Positions 16,678 to 26,042 of a stretch of DNA of 64,000 nt are shown here, piece by piece. Where the stretch lies: positions 4,444,501 to 4,508,500 of the forward strand of contig NZ_CP041360.1 in assembly GCF_006965485.1 (NCBI RefSeq). Direction: 5' to 3'. The stretch's first letter is position 1, and each line of letters opens with the position of its first letter. A program made the position numbers and the translations under genes. The notes beneath the pieces were generated by a model, which saw nothing but the letters and a program-made list of their open reading frames with translations, made no database searches and had not been told where the DNA came from. The stretch is from Spirosoma sp. KCTC 42546. GTDB taxonomy: Bacteria > Bacteroidota > Bacteroidia > Cytophagales > Spirosomataceae.

Positions 16678-19005
16678 TCAGAGTTTCATACCCCGCAGCC
16701 GCAGGCTATTACTTACAACTGATACCGAACTCAATGCCATAGCGGCTCCGGCTATCATCGGATTTAATAAGAATCCAAACGAAGGATACAGTAGGCCAGC
16801 AGCAATAGGAATACCGATAATATTGTAGATAAAAGCCCAGAACAAATTCTGCCGAATAACCCGGACGGTTTGTTTCGACAATTGCAGGGCTTGGGGTATA
16901 CTGTTCAAATCGGATGTAATCAGCGTCATACGGGCTACGTCCATCGCAATGTCTGAACCTTTACCCATGGCAATACTTACATCGGCCTGAGCCATTGCCT
17001 GCGAGTCGTTAATACCATCACCAACCATGGCGACTATCTTTCCTGTAGTTTGTAACTCGTTCACAAAATTGGCTTTATCAGCAGGCATCATGTTGGCATT
17101 ATAGTAGTCCACTCCTACCTGCTTCGCTACAGAAGCGGCCGTTTGGGCATTATCGCCCGTCAACATATATACGTCAATACCCCGACTTTGTAAGGTATCA
17201 ATCGCCTTCTTCGAACTAGGCTTAATAGGATCGGCTATTGCAATTGTGGCTAACACTTCTGCTTGCTTCTCATCAACCCTACGCTTTGCAAAAAACACAA
17301 CCGTTTTGGCCTGGCTCTGTAGTTTAGAAGCTTGTTGAATTTGTGTTTCAGACAATTCAATTTGGTTCTCTTCCAGCAGACTCTGATTACCAACAAAATA
17401 CGTTTCACTTTGGTAGTGGGCCTTCACACCTCGCCCCGTTACACTTTCAAAAGAATCTACTAGTACTGATTTCGTATCGGTCAGCTTCAGTGTGACAGCC
17501 TCCGCCAGTGGATGCTCCGACAGTGATTCCAACGTATATAATACGCGCTGAAGCATAGGAAGTTCATCTTCAGAAGCTGTCCAATATAAATCGGTTACGA
17601 CGGGTTTACCCTCAGTAATGGTACCCGTTTTATCTAAGATAAGGGCATTTACCCGATGGGCGACTTCGAGGCTCTCGGCATCTTTAATTAGGATATTATG
17701 TTCAGCTCCCTTGCCAATACCCACCATAATAGCGGTTGGTGTTGCCAATCCCAATGCACAGGGACAGGCGATGACCAGTACCGTTACAGAGGTCAGCAGG
17801 GCCGTTGTAAACGGATCGGCTTCAGGAGCCAGGTACTGTCCAAATACCATCCAGACCACAAATGTCAAGAGCGCAATGCCAAGAACTACCGGAACGAAGA
17901 TGCCTGCAATCCGATCAACCAGCTGTTGCACGGGGGCCTTGCTCCCTTGGGCATCCTGCACCATGCGAATGATTTGCGCCAGGAGCGTGTCGGCACCTAC
18001 TTTTTCGGCCCGAAACCGGAAACTCCCTTTCTGGTTAATCGTTCCGGCAAAAACGGTTGTACCTGCCAGTTTTTCAACCGGCAGAGGCTCTCCGCTTATC
18101 ATACTTTCATCGACATACGACTGCCCCAACTCAACCCGACCATCAACCGGAATTTTCTCGCCAGGGCGAACGACCAGTAGCTGACCGACCTGCACTGACG
18201 AAATTGGCACCTCCCGTTCGGTATCACCCTCAACTAGACGAACCGTTTTGGGTTGCAAACCCATCAGTTTTTTGATGGCTGAAGAAGTCGTTGATTTAGC
18301 CCGTTCCTCAAGTACTTTTCCCAACAAAATAAAGGCAACCACTACCGAGGCCGCTTCAAAATACACATGCGGGTGCTGGCCACGGTGATGCCAGAATTCA
18401 GGATAAACCGTATTGAATGCACTGAACAAAAACGCAATACCCGTGCTGAGCGCTACTAACGTGTCCATGTTTGCGCGTGCATGAAGAGCCTGCTTCCAAG
18501 CATTGACAAAAAATGAACGTCCTAAGCCAAACACTACGGCTGCCGACAGGAACATCATCAGGTAATTGGCGTAAGAAGTCCACTTCACACCGTTGGGCTG
18601 ATCCATGAAAAACATACCGATCACAACAATTGGCAGCGACAGAACCAAAGCCCAGATTGTCCGTTGCTTTAGCTGTTTATAGTGTCGTTGCTGAGCTTCT
18701 GCCTGCACCTGCTGTGGATCGGCCTGGGTCGGGTCTTCCGACTCGATAACGATATCATATCCAATAGCACGTACCGCGTTTTGCAGGTCAACCACGGTAA
18801 CGGCCTTTGGATCGAACTGTACCCAGGCAGATTGATTGGCGTAGTTTACCCCCGCATCGCTAACCCCTGGCGTACTTTTCAGAATTGATTCGACGCTGAC
18901 CGCACAGGCGGCACAGCTCATTTCCAGTACCGGAAAGGTTTTCCGAATTTCAGCGTTCCTGACTATGTCGTTTCCTGGGCTTGTCTTAATTGGGTTGGTT
19001 GTCAT
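16678..19005 (-). CDS. copA: Copper-translocating P1B-type ATPase
   Basis: This is a 775-residue enzyme. An N-terminal heavy-metal-associated domain has MSCAAC (Cys31, Cys34). About eight membrane helices surround the CPC metal motif in [12 protein letters not shown] (about 412-422). The actuator SGEP is at about 304-307, the phosphorylation motif DKTGT at about 458-462, and a GDGIND hinge lies near the end of the P domain. It exports Cu(I) from the cytoplasm using ATP. It lies 15 bases downstream of a small metallochaperone gene, forming a copZ-copA pair divergent from the CusA-type pump. The start MTTNPIKT gives the full HMA domain. Confidence 0.93.
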   Translation of the reverse strand: MTTNPIKTSPGNDIVRNAEIRKTFPVLEMSCAACAVSVESILKSTPGVSDAGVNYANQSAWVQFDPKAVTVVDLQNAVRAIGYDIVIESEDPTQADPQQVQAEAQQRHYKQLKQRTIWALVLSLPIVVIGMFFMDQPNGVKWTSYANYLMMFLSAAVVFGLGRSFFVNAWKQALHARANMDTLVALSTGIAFLFSAFNTVYPEFWHHRGQHPHVYFEAASVVVAFILLGKVLEERAKSTTSSAIKKLMGLQPKTVRLVEGDTEREVPISSVQVGQLLVVRPGEKIPVDGRVELGQSYVDESMISGEPLPVEKLAGTTVFAGTINQKGSFRFRAEKVGADTLLAQIIRMVQDAQGSKAPVQQLVDRIAGIFVPVVLGIALLTFVVWMVFGQYLAPEADPFTTALLTSVTVLVIACPCALGLATPTAIMVGIGKGAEHNILIKDAESLEVAHRVNALILDKTGTITEGKPVVTDLYWTASEDELPMLQRVLYTLESLSEHPLAEAVTLKLTDTKSVLVDSFESVTGRGVKAHYQSETYFVGNQSLLEENQIELSETQIQQASKLQSQAKTVVFFAKRRVDEKQAEVLATIAIADPIKPSSKKAIDTLQSRGIDVYMLTGDNAQTAASVAKQVGVDYYNANMMPADKANFVNELQTTGKIVAMVGDGINDSQAMAQADVSIAMGKGSDIAMDVARMTLITSDLNSIPQALQLSKQTVRVIRQNLFWAFIYNIIGIPIAAGLLYPSFGFLLNPMIAGAAMALSSVSVVSNSLRLRGMKL

Positions 19006-19020
19006 GGCTATAGCTGGCTG

Positions 19021-19227
19021 TTAGTTCAGCGGCTCTGCTTTATAGCCCGCTTTTTCAATTGCCTGCTTAACAACTGCGGCATTGCTGGCCTCGGCAGTCA
19101 GTATTTTATCAGGAGCTTGCGTATCAACCTGCCAGTGTCCTTCGCCAACCGCTTCGTTTAAAAAGGGAGTAACCGCAGCGATGCAGCCGCCACATTTAAT
19201 ATTGGTTTTGAATTTTAAGGTTTCCAT
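19021..19227 (-). CDS. Heavy-metal-associated domain protein, probable copper chaperone
   Basis: This is a 68-residue single-HMA protein. TNIKCGGCIAAV places the metal-binding CxxC at about residues 10-13, one glycine pair in place of the MxC xxC form of CopZ. The betaalphabetabetaalphabeta length is complete. It probably passes Cu(I) to CopA, encoded 15 bases downstream. I chose the ATG at 19227 (METLKFKTN); an upstream ATG at 19278 adds residues that do not fit the family. Confidence 0.8.
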   Translation of the reverse strand: METLKFKTNIKCGGCIAAVTPFLNEAVGEGHWQVDTQAPDKILTAEASNAAVVKQAIEKAGYKAEPLN

Positions 19228-19275
19228 TCGTTTAATTGTTCTGAGTTCGTTTTTAGGATAACAGAATTTACCCAA

Positions 19276-19283
19276 CAAAGGTC
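19276..19283 (-). promoter_or_regulatory. Possible -7 box of chaperone-copA operon
   Basis: On the minus strand this reads GACCTTTG, close to TAnnTTTG, about 48 bases before the chaperone start. I see no convincing -33 TTG at normal spacing, so an activator may be needed. Confidence 0.4.
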
Positions 19284-19407
19284 ACATATATGCCCGTTGG
19301 AATGATTATACAATTGCGGGTGGGTCGTATAAAATTAATCCTATTCATGGCCCCATGTTTTAACCCACTTTTAACAACAGATTAAGCCTAATTTAAGTCG
19401 CAAAAAG

Positions 19408-19415
19408 GACTTTTG
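19408..19415 (+). promoter_or_regulatory. Possible -7 box of the cusA-like gene
   Basis: GACTTTTG, a weak match to TAnnTTTG, lies 36 bases before the chosen start of the RND pump. It sits in the divergent region shared with the copper chaperone. Confidence 0.3.
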
Positions 19416-19451
19416 CCGCTGTACCATTATCTGCGCAGTTCCGCCACCGGC

Positions 19452-22400
19452 ATGAATAAGTTCATAAAGAGTATCTTGTCTTTCTCGCTTAAGAACAAGT
19501 TTTTCATTTTTTTCCTGACAGCACTATCTGTTGTAGCGGGTGTCATAAGTTATCAGAATACACCCATAGAAGCCTTTCCTGATGTTACCAATACACAAAT
19601 TACGCTCATCACCCAATGGCCAGGTCGATCGGCGGAGGAAGTTGAAAAATTTGTCACTATTCCCATTGAGATTGGCCTGAACTCCGTTCAAAAACGAACC
19701 GATATTCGCTCGACGTCCCTGTTTGGCCTGTCAGTTATAAAAGTTCTGTTTGATGATGGGGTAGATGATGCTTTTGCCCGCCAGCAGGTTAATAACCTGC
19801 TTAGTGGAGTCGAACTACCCGAAGGCATACGACCCGATGTACAGCCTCCTTATGGGCCGACTGGTGAGATTTTCCGATATACGCTTCAATCTCCAACCCG
19901 TACAGCCCGCGAACTGAAAACCATTCAGGATTGGGTGATTGACCGCCAGTTGAAAAGTGTACCGGGCGTAGCTGATGTTGTTAGTTTCGGGGGCGAAGTC
20001 AAAACCTATGAGATTTCTGTAGATCCTCGCCGATTGATGGACTATAATATCACTCCACTTCAGTTGTACCAGGCGGTAGCCAACTCCAATGTGAACGTAG
20101 GGGGTGATGTTATTGAGAAAAACTCTGAGGCTTATGTAGTTCGCGGCATTGGCTTACTACGAAATCAACAGGATATTCAGAATATTACGATCAGGAACAT
20201 TAAGGGCACTCCCATTATGGTGCGCAACGTAGCGCAGGTTTCCGAATCGGCCTTACCCCGACTTGGACAAGCTGGTCGGGATCGAAAAGATGATGTTGTC
20301 GAGTGTATCGTCGTGATGCGTAAGGGAGAAAATCCCAGCGAAGTAATTGAACGGGTAAAAGACAAAATCAACGATCTGAACAACAACATCTTACCGTCTG
20401 ATGTTCAGATCAACACGTTCTACAACCGCGAAACGCTCATTAATTTCGCAACGCATACGGTCACGCACAACCTGATCGAAGGCATTATTTTCGTAACGGT
20501 CATTGTCTTTATTTTTATGGCCGACTGGCGTACCACGGTCACCGTATCTATTGTTATCCCGCTAGCCTTACTGTTTGCCTTTATCTGTCTGCGACTTAAG
20601 GGCATGTCGGCTAACCTGCTATCAATGGGTGCTATTGACTTCGGTATCATTGTCGATGGCGCGGTGGTGATGGTGGAGGGAATTTTCGTGACACTCGATG
20701 AGATGGCTCATAAAGAAGGGATGGCGAAATTCAATAAGCTGGCCAAATTGGGAATTCTTCGAAAAACGGGAACGGAAATGGGCAAGGCTATTTTCTTCTC
20801 CAAACTAATTATCATCACTTGTTTGGTCCCTATATTCTCGTTCCAGAAAGTAGAAGGTAAAATGTTTTCACCCTTAGCCTGGACATTGGGGTTTGCGCTG
20901 CTTGGCGCGTTAATTTTCACATTGACACTTGTACCCGTGTTGGCCAGTATTCTGCTCAAGAAGAATGTCCGCGAGAAACACAATCCGTTCGTTAACGTCG
21001 TGACCAAATACGCTACCCAGGCATTTGGCTTTACGTTCGCTCACAAAAAAATGAGCTTGCTCGTTACGGCAATTATTGTGGCTGTTGGATTGTCAGGATT
21101 TAGCTTATTGGGCACGGAGTTTTTACCCGAATTGAACGAAGGGTCGATCTATGTACGGGCCACGATGCCCATGAGTATTTCGTTACCTGAATCGGTAAAG
21201 CAAACCGTACAAATGCGTCATATTTTCGATCAGTTTCCCGAAGTGAAAGGGGTTATTTCTCAGACAGGGCGACCAAATGATGGCACTGACCCGACTGGCT
21301 TCTACAACATCGAATTCCTGGTGGACATTTACCCACAGGACGATTGGAAAAGTAAACTCACCAAGGAGGAGTTAATTGATAAGATGCAGGAAAAGCTAGC
21401 CGTTTTTCCTGGCGTGAACTTCAACTTTTCACAACCCATTATGGACAACGTTGAAGAAGCTGTTTCAGGGGTAAAAGGCTCTATTGCCGTTAAAATATAC
21501 GGCCCTGATCAAACGGTTCTGGAGACTAAAGCGGGGGAGATTCAGAAGCAATTAGCCACCGTACAGGGTATTGAAGACTTGGGGGTTATTCGTACTACGG
21601 GCCAACCCGAAATGCGGATCGAATTAGATGAACGAAAACTAGCTTTATACGGCGTCAATAAAGCAGATGCAGAAGCCGTAATTGAAATGGCCATTGGTGG
21701 TAAAGCCGCCACGCAGATTTATGAAGGCGAACGGAAGTTCGATCTACGAATTCGTTACGACCAACCCTTTCGATCTAATGAACAACAAATCAGCCAGTTA
21801 ATGGTTCCAACAGAAACTGGAAGCATGATTCCGATTAAGGAAATAGCGAATGTGTACACCCAAATGGGCCCAGTACTGATTTTCCGTGAAGCCAGCCAGC
21901 GCTATGGAGCCGTAAAGTTCTCCGTTCGGGGCCGTGATATGGGGAGTGCCGTTGCCGAAGCCCAACAGAAGGTACTCGAACACGTAAAACTGCCATCCGG
22001 CTATACGGTTAAGTGGGCAGGTGATTTTGAGAACCAGCAGCGGGCTACGGCTCGTTTAGCCCAGGTAGTACCCATTAGTTTACTGGCTATTTTCTTTATT
22101 CTGTTTGTCTTGTTTGGCAACGTTAAAGATGCGGGCCTTGTGCTGTTCAACGTACCATTCGCTATTATTGGTGGCATTGCGGCCTTGTTGATTACCCATG
22201 TTAACTTCAGCATCTCGGCAGGTATCGGATTCATCGCCCTGTTTGGAATTTGTATTCAAAATGGTGTAATTTTGATCTCGGTTTTTAAGAAGAACCTGCG
22301 TAACAGTTTACTGCTCAACGACGCTATCCGGGAAGGGGTTATCTCGCGTATTCGACCTGTAGTGATGACAGCCATGATGGCAGGCATTGGTCTAATTCCA

Positions 22401-22550
22401 GCAGCCGTTTCGCACGGTATAGGCTCCGAAACGGCCAAGCCATTAGCCATCGTTGTTATTGGTGGATTAATCACGGCGACCTTGCTAACCTTGTTCATTT
22501 TCCCGCTAATTTTCTATGCCTTTTACCGGCAAAAATTAGATGATAATTAA
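19452..22550 (+). CDS. cusA: CusA/CzcA-family heavy-metal efflux RND transporter
   Basis: This is an inner-membrane RND pump of about 1032 residues with the duplicated layout: N-terminal helix, large periplasmic porter loop, six helices, second loop, six helices. Hallmarks are the metal-RND opening NTPIEAFPDVTNTQITL and the helix-4 segment MGAIDFGIIVDGAVVMVEG, with the charged residues used for proton relay. It exports Cu(I)/Ag(I) or divalent metals. I chose MNKFIKSIL at 19452 over the ATG at 19413. Unusually, no CusB or CusC partner is encoded in the window; the next genes are a regulator pair. Specificity for copper is inferred from CopA next door. Confidence 0.88.
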   Translation: MNKFIKSILSFSLKNKFFIFFLTALSVVAGVISYQNTPIEAFPDVTNTQITLITQWPGRSAEEVEKFVTIPIEIGLNSVQKRTDIRSTSLFGLSVIKVLFDDGVDDAFARQQVNNLLSGVELPEGIRPDVQPPYGPTGEIFRYTLQSPTRTARELKTIQDWVIDRQLKSVPGVADVVSFGGEVKTYEISVDPRRLMDYNITPLQLYQAVANSNVNVGGDVIEKNSEAYVVRGIGLLRNQQDIQNITIRNIKGTPIMVRNVAQVSESALPRLGQAGRDRKDDVVECIVVMRKGENPSEVIERVKDKINDLNNNILPSDVQINTFYNRETLINFATHTVTHNLIEGIIFVTVIVFIFMADWRTTVTVSIVIPLALLFAFICLRLKGMSANLLSMGAIDFGIIVDGAVVMVEGIFVTLDEMAHKEGMAKFNKLAKLGILRKTGTEMGKAIFFSKLIIITCLVPIFSFQKVEGKMFSPLAWTLGFALLGALIFTLTLVPVLASILLKKNVREKHNPFVNVVTKYATQAFGFTFAHKKMSLLVTAIIVAVGLSGFSLLGTEFLPELNEGSIYVRATMPMSISLPESVKQTVQMRHIFDQFPEVKGVISQTGRPNDGTDPTGFYNIEFLVDIYPQDDWKSKLTKEELIDKMQEKLAVFPGVNFNFSQPIMDNVEEAVSGVKGSIAVKIYGPDQTVLETKAGEIQKQLATVQGIEDLGVIRTTGQPEMRIELDERKLALYGVNKADAEAVIEMAIGGKAATQIYEGERKFDLRIRYDQPFRSNEQQISQLMVPTETGSMIPIKEIANVYTQMGPVLIFREASQRYGAVKFSVRGRDMGSAVAEAQQKVLEHVKLPSGYTVKWAGDFENQQRATARLAQVVPISLLAIFFILFVLFGNVKDAGLVLFNVPFAIIGGIAALLITHVNFSISAGIGFIALFGICIQNGVILISVFKKNLRNSLLLNDAIREGVISRIRPVVMTAMMAGIGLIPAAVSHGIGSETAKPLAIVVIGGLITATLLTLFIFPLIFYAFYRQKLDDN

Positions 22551-22660
22551 GATTTAGCCGTTTTTATATACGTTAGGTAATTTTAGCCGATGATTTTCGT
22601 TTTTAATGAAATAAATTTTAACATTTGCAGTATACTCCAGCCCAAATAAAAATTGCTTTT

Positions 22661-22692
22661 TTGTGCTGTGTGAAAGAAATTGCGTAGTTTCG
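22661..22692 (+). promoter_or_regulatory. Promoter of candidate small RNA
   Basis: TTG at 22661-22663 and TAGTTTCG at 22685-22692 are spaced 21 bases apart, close to the Bacteroidota TTG/TAnnTTTG arrangement. No open reading frame follows directly; a strong terminator comes about 90 bases later. Confidence 0.4.
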
Positions 22693-22698
22693 CATAAC

Positions 22699-22812
22699 AA
22701 TCCTTTACAAAGGGAAGGTTGAACATCAAGATCCGGCGGCCGCCCGGTCGTCGATCTTGAAATGGTGTGGATAGAAGCGGAAAGCCGCCCCGATTTTCGG
22801 AGCGGCTTTTTT
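22699..22812 (+). ncRNA. Candidate ~115-nt small RNA between cusA and the regulator
   Basis: The span from just after the -7-like box to the terminator holds two predicted stems: TCAAGATC...GATCTTGA, enclosing a GC-rich loop with GCGGCCGCCCG, and the terminator hairpin. The 472-base gap 22551-23022 has no coding frame that I trust. The GC-rich core is shared with intergenic repeats elsewhere in the window, so this may instead be a repeat element. No known RNA family is recognised. Confidence 0.35.
22781..22812 (+). terminator. Strong intrinsic terminator in the cusA-regulator gap
   Basis: AAAGCCGC-C-CCGA pairs with TCGG-A-GCGGCTTT around a short T-rich loop, followed by TTTTTTG. It lies 230 bases past cusA, which favours a separate short transcript over simple termination of cusA. 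Confidence 0.85.
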
Positions 22813-23022
22813 GTTTTATTTTTTTGGCCCTCACCAAGTTAGCAACTTGCTTTAACGCTCTTTTAATGCTGTTTTCAATCCCTTTTAATGCCATCGGTCG
22901 ACCTTGAGCCATCAAGTAGTTGAGCCCATTTGGTACAACGTCCAGAAGGCTTAACTGAGATTAAAAACTTTTAATTTATTCTGCCGTTTTTAAATCAGAC
23001 AAGAGCTATGTATGTTGCCGAT

Positions 23023-23700
23023 ATGAAAATTCTGGTGGTGGAGGACGAGCCCAAATTAGCCTCGTTTGTACGGAAAGGGCTGGAAGAACAATCCTGCGAA
23101 GTAGATGTGGCTTTCGACGGTCAAGTTGGGCGAACAATGGCTCTTAATAATCTCTATGATGTGATTATTATGGACATAAACCTGCCTAAGATGAACGGTT
23201 TCGATGTGGTACAGGCTATTCGACAGGAAAAGAACCGAACCCCTGTACTTATGCTGACGGCCATGGGCTCCGTTGATGATAAGCTAACTGGTTTTGAAGC
23301 GGGTGCCGATGATTATCTAGTTAAACCGTTCGAATTTCGGGAGCTGATGGCTCGGCTACGCGCCCTTACCAAACGAAGTAGCGAAGCCGGTATGCAGGCT
23401 AACGTATTAAAAGTAGCCGACCTTGAACTGGATCTTAATGAAAAAATAGCTCGTCGAAGCGATAAACGAATCGAGCTGACAGCCAAAGAATTTGGTTTAC
23501 TTGAATACCTTATGCGCAACCGGGGCCGCGTTGTGTCACGCGTCGACATTGCGGAGAAGGTTTGGGATATTCACTTCGATACGGGAACCAACGTAATTGA
23601 TGTATACGTAAATTTCCTTCGAAAAAAAATTGACAAAGATTTCCCCAAAAAACTCATTCACACCGTGATTGGGATGGGGTATATGTTAAAAGAGGAGTAA
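23023..23700 (+). CDS. OmpR/CusR-family response regulator
   Basis: This protein has about 225 residues. The receiver domain opens MKILVVEDEP, with the phospho-acceptor Asp51 in IIMDINLP. The KPFEFREL segment (about 102-109) carries the conserved Lys. The C-terminal winged helix (about 135-225) includes LTAKEFGLLEYLM and ends VIGMGYMLKEE. The likely role is metal-responsive control of the neighbouring efflux genes, inferred from position. The ATG at 23023 puts MKILVVEDE first; an upstream ATG at 23008 adds five residues. Its stop codon lies inside the left arm of the palindrome that separates it from the kinase gene. Confidence 0.88.
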   Translation: MKILVVEDEPKLASFVRKGLEEQSCEVDVAFDGQVGRTMALNNLYDVIIMDINLPKMNGFDVVQAIRQEKNRTPVLMLTAMGSVDDKLTGFEAGADDYLVKPFEFRELMARLRALTKRSSEAGMQANVLKVADLELDLNEKIARRSDKRIELTAKEFGLLEYLMRNRGRVVSRVDIAEKVWDIHFDTGTNVIDVYVNFLRKKIDKDFPKKLIHTVIGMGYMLKEE

Positions 23701-23790
23701 AGGGAGAATGGAGGAAAGGGAAAAGGGGATATGCAGTTGATCTTCTCTTTTCCCTTTCCTCCATTCTCCCTCTCCTCCCTTTACTCCTTT
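23690..23790. repeat. Purine/pyrimidine palindrome overlapping the regulator's stop codon
   Basis: GGAGAATGGAGGAAAGGG-type words on the left face CCCTTTCCTCCATTCTCC-type words on the right. The outer pair AGGAGTAAAGGGA (23693-23705) and TCCCTTTACTCCT (23776-23788) is a perfect 13-bp inverted match that includes the regulator's TAA. The right arm ends just before the kinase start. Confidence 0.85.
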
Positions 23791-23794
23791 TTCT

Positions 23795-25213
23795 ATGAAT
23801 ATCCGTACTCGCTTAACACTGCTGTTTGTGTTGCTGGTCGCTTCGATCATGCTGCTCTTTACGGTTTCCGTTTATTACCTGTATGACCAGTTCAGGCAGC
23901 AGGAGTTTGAACAGCGACTCGAAGAAAAAGCATTTACAACGGTACGGCTTCGAGAAGATGTAGGCGAAGTCCCCCAGGCCGACCTGCCCATTCTAGTTAA
24001 TGAACAGGTTACGGTTTATAATGCCAAGGGTATCGTTTTATACAATCAGGGTAATCAACGGCCTCATTTCCCGGTTACACCAAACTTTCTCAGTAAAATC
24101 ACCCTTCATCAGCCCCAATACAGTCGCCTGGGCGATTTGGAAGCTGTTGGCGTTCGACACCTCAACTCGCGGGGAGAATCGCTGATAATTGTGGCCTCTG
24201 GTAATGACCGGTATGGGTTAAGTAAACTCGATAGGCTCCGAGAGATTCTGTTTTCTGGCTGGCTATTGAGCCTCGTCATCGTTGGCATTGCAGGGTATTT
24301 GTTTGCCACAGATGCGCTTAGGCCCGTAGCCGAATTGATTGGCCAGGTAAATGCCATATCCGCCAAGAACATCCACGAGCGGTTACGTGTGGGACGGCAA
24401 CGGGACGAGCTGGCCGATTTAGCGCGCACATTCAATGATCTTCTAAGTCGGCTGGAAGAAGCATTTGTATTGCAAAAGAGCTTCGTTTCCCACGCTTCCC
24501 ATGAGTTACGTACTCCGTTGACCGTTATGATGGGCCAGATTGAAGTAACCCGCTTGCTGGCCCGCTCAACGGATGAGTATGAATCAGCTTTCGACGCTCT
24601 TCTGGACGAAGTAAAAAGTATGATCCGGCTCGTCAACGGTCTTCTTGAGCTGGCTCGAGCCAGTTCCGACGCTGTTATGCTCAACCATCAACCCCTACGA
24701 ATTGATGAGTTATTATGGCAGGCTCAGAGCCAGATTACGCACACCAAGCCAGAGTATCAGATTGACATTGATTTTGATAATTTGCCTAATCAGGAAGAAG
24801 AGCTGGTGATCAATGGTGAGGAATCACTCCTTCAGACGGCGTTTCAGAATCTGATGGAGAATGGTTGTAAATATTCACCAGACGAGAGTGTATCAGTCAG
24901 AATTTCGTTTGAGAGTGGGTACGTGCAACTCACCTTTACAGATCAGGGTTATGGGATTCCGGAATCTGATTTACCACATATTTTCGAACCCTTCTACCGT
25001 TCCGAAACAACCATGACGGTTAAGGGCCACGGTATTGGCCTGGCCCTCACCAAGCGTATCATCGAACTGCACAAGGGCAATATTAAAGTTGAATCCGTTG
25101 TAGGAAAAGGGACTAAGTTCTGGATAACCTTACCTATCCCCTACCGTTCGGAGAAGGTAGCCGAAACCGCGTACCCTCCTGACGAACAGGTTAAAATTGA
25201 ATCAGCTAATTGA
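23795..25213 (+). CDS. Sensor histidine kinase partner of the response regulator
   Basis: This protein has 472 residues. Membrane helices at about 9-29 and 151-172 enclose a periplasmic sensor loop of about 120 residues. A HAMP segment (about 172-225) follows, then HisKA with FVSHASHELRTP (His236) and the ATPase domain with N box NLMENGCKYSP, G1 FTDQGYGIPE, F box and G2 KGHGIGLALTKRI. It is expected to phosphorylate the adjacent regulator. The layout matches CusS-like metal sensors. Only the palindrome separates the two genes. Confidence 0.88.
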   Translation: MNIRTRLTLLFVLLVASIMLLFTVSVYYLYDQFRQQEFEQRLEEKAFTTVRLREDVGEVPQADLPILVNEQVTVYNAKGIVLYNQGNQRPHFPVTPNFLSKITLHQPQYSRLGDLEAVGVRHLNSRGESLIIVASGNDRYGLSKLDRLREILFSGWLLSLVIVGIAGYLFATDALRPVAELIGQVNAISAKNIHERLRVGRQRDELADLARTFNDLLSRLEEAFVLQKSFVSHASHELRTPLTVMMGQIEVTRLLARSTDEYESAFDALLDEVKSMIRLVNGLLELARASSDAVMLNHQPLRIDELLWQAQSQITHTKPEYQIDIDFDNLPNQEEELVINGEESLLQTAFQNLMENGCKYSPDESVSVRISFESGYVQLTFTDQGYGIPESDLPHIFEPFYRSETTMTVKGHGIGLALTKRIIELHKGNIKVESVVGKGTKFWITLPIPYRSEKVAETAYPPDEQVKIESAN

Positions 25214-25319
25214 TAGTTCTTCCAGGCTTCTGTAAACGGGATCAAGTCCCTGATTCCGTTTGAGCCAATTTCAAACTGATCCATTTTGTTGGTAGGTAAC
25301 TGCTTACTGCCCGTTGATT

Positions 25320-26042
25320 TCAATAAGACCGATAGGCCATTTCGTACATCGACTTCTGGTAAGGGCCAAGAAAAATCCGGGCGTAAATTCGCATGATAGC
25401 CAGACCATCAATAATGAAACTTAGCGAGGTAAAGAAAGCCAGAACTGCCTGGTTCTCATGGATATGGGTAAACATCAAATCCTCCCCAACAAACGTAGGC
25501 ATAATTGGAAAACCCGATACCCTAAGACACGACAGTAAAAAAGCAAAGGCTAATACAGGATGCTTTCGCGAATACCCCATGAAACTGCTTCAATTTGAGA
25601 CTTTTCTCAATCGATTTGAGTCGGCTTAGGCAAACAAAGCCTACAGCGCCCGCAATAAAAACACCACTCAGATAGAGTAACCCCTGAGAAGAGTAATCAA
25701 AAGATTCATTGAACGAGATAGCCAGTACGACAAAGAAATGATTCATGATCGTCAGCAACCACGCCACGCGGGCTCTCTTCCGCTTTGTAAAAGATTTGAG
25801 CACCATAACGACAGCCGTCAGCGAGAAGAGGATGGACAAACAAGTCAATATTGATGCTGGAATGAGGTCTCTGTTATATAAGCAAACTAGACCAATGAGG
25901 TAAAAGGGCACAAACACTATCAACAGCTAGTTCAGGGTCATAAAATTCAGGCGATTGCCTACCCACTTTACTGGATTCCATAAGTATCGATACATAAGCG
26001 AATCCAGATTCCATTCTTTAATGCCTAACAGGTTGAACGCAT
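25320..26042 (-). pseudogene. Decayed NuoL/DabB-like proton-conducting transporter, C-terminal part
   Basis: Reading the minus strand from 26042, the sequence encodes NAFNLLGIKEWNLDS..., then a stop codon near 25927. The same frame continues as LLIVFVPFYLIGLVCL and so on. A frameshift near 25575 joins to GYSRKHPVLAFAFLLSC, then GFPIMPTFVGEDLMF and the end MAYRSY. This is the C-terminal region of a proton-translocating NADH dehydrogenase chain 5-like protein, such as DabB of CO2-uptake complexes. At least one stop, one frameshift and loss of the N-terminal half make it non-functional. The homology begins exactly where the transposase remnant ends, so the IS is the likely cause of the truncation. 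Confidence 0.65.

Noticed and set aside
22583..22915. 110-codon minus-strand frame across the cusA-regulator gap
   Set aside because: It crosses the terminator and structured region, has no family features and is probably chance.
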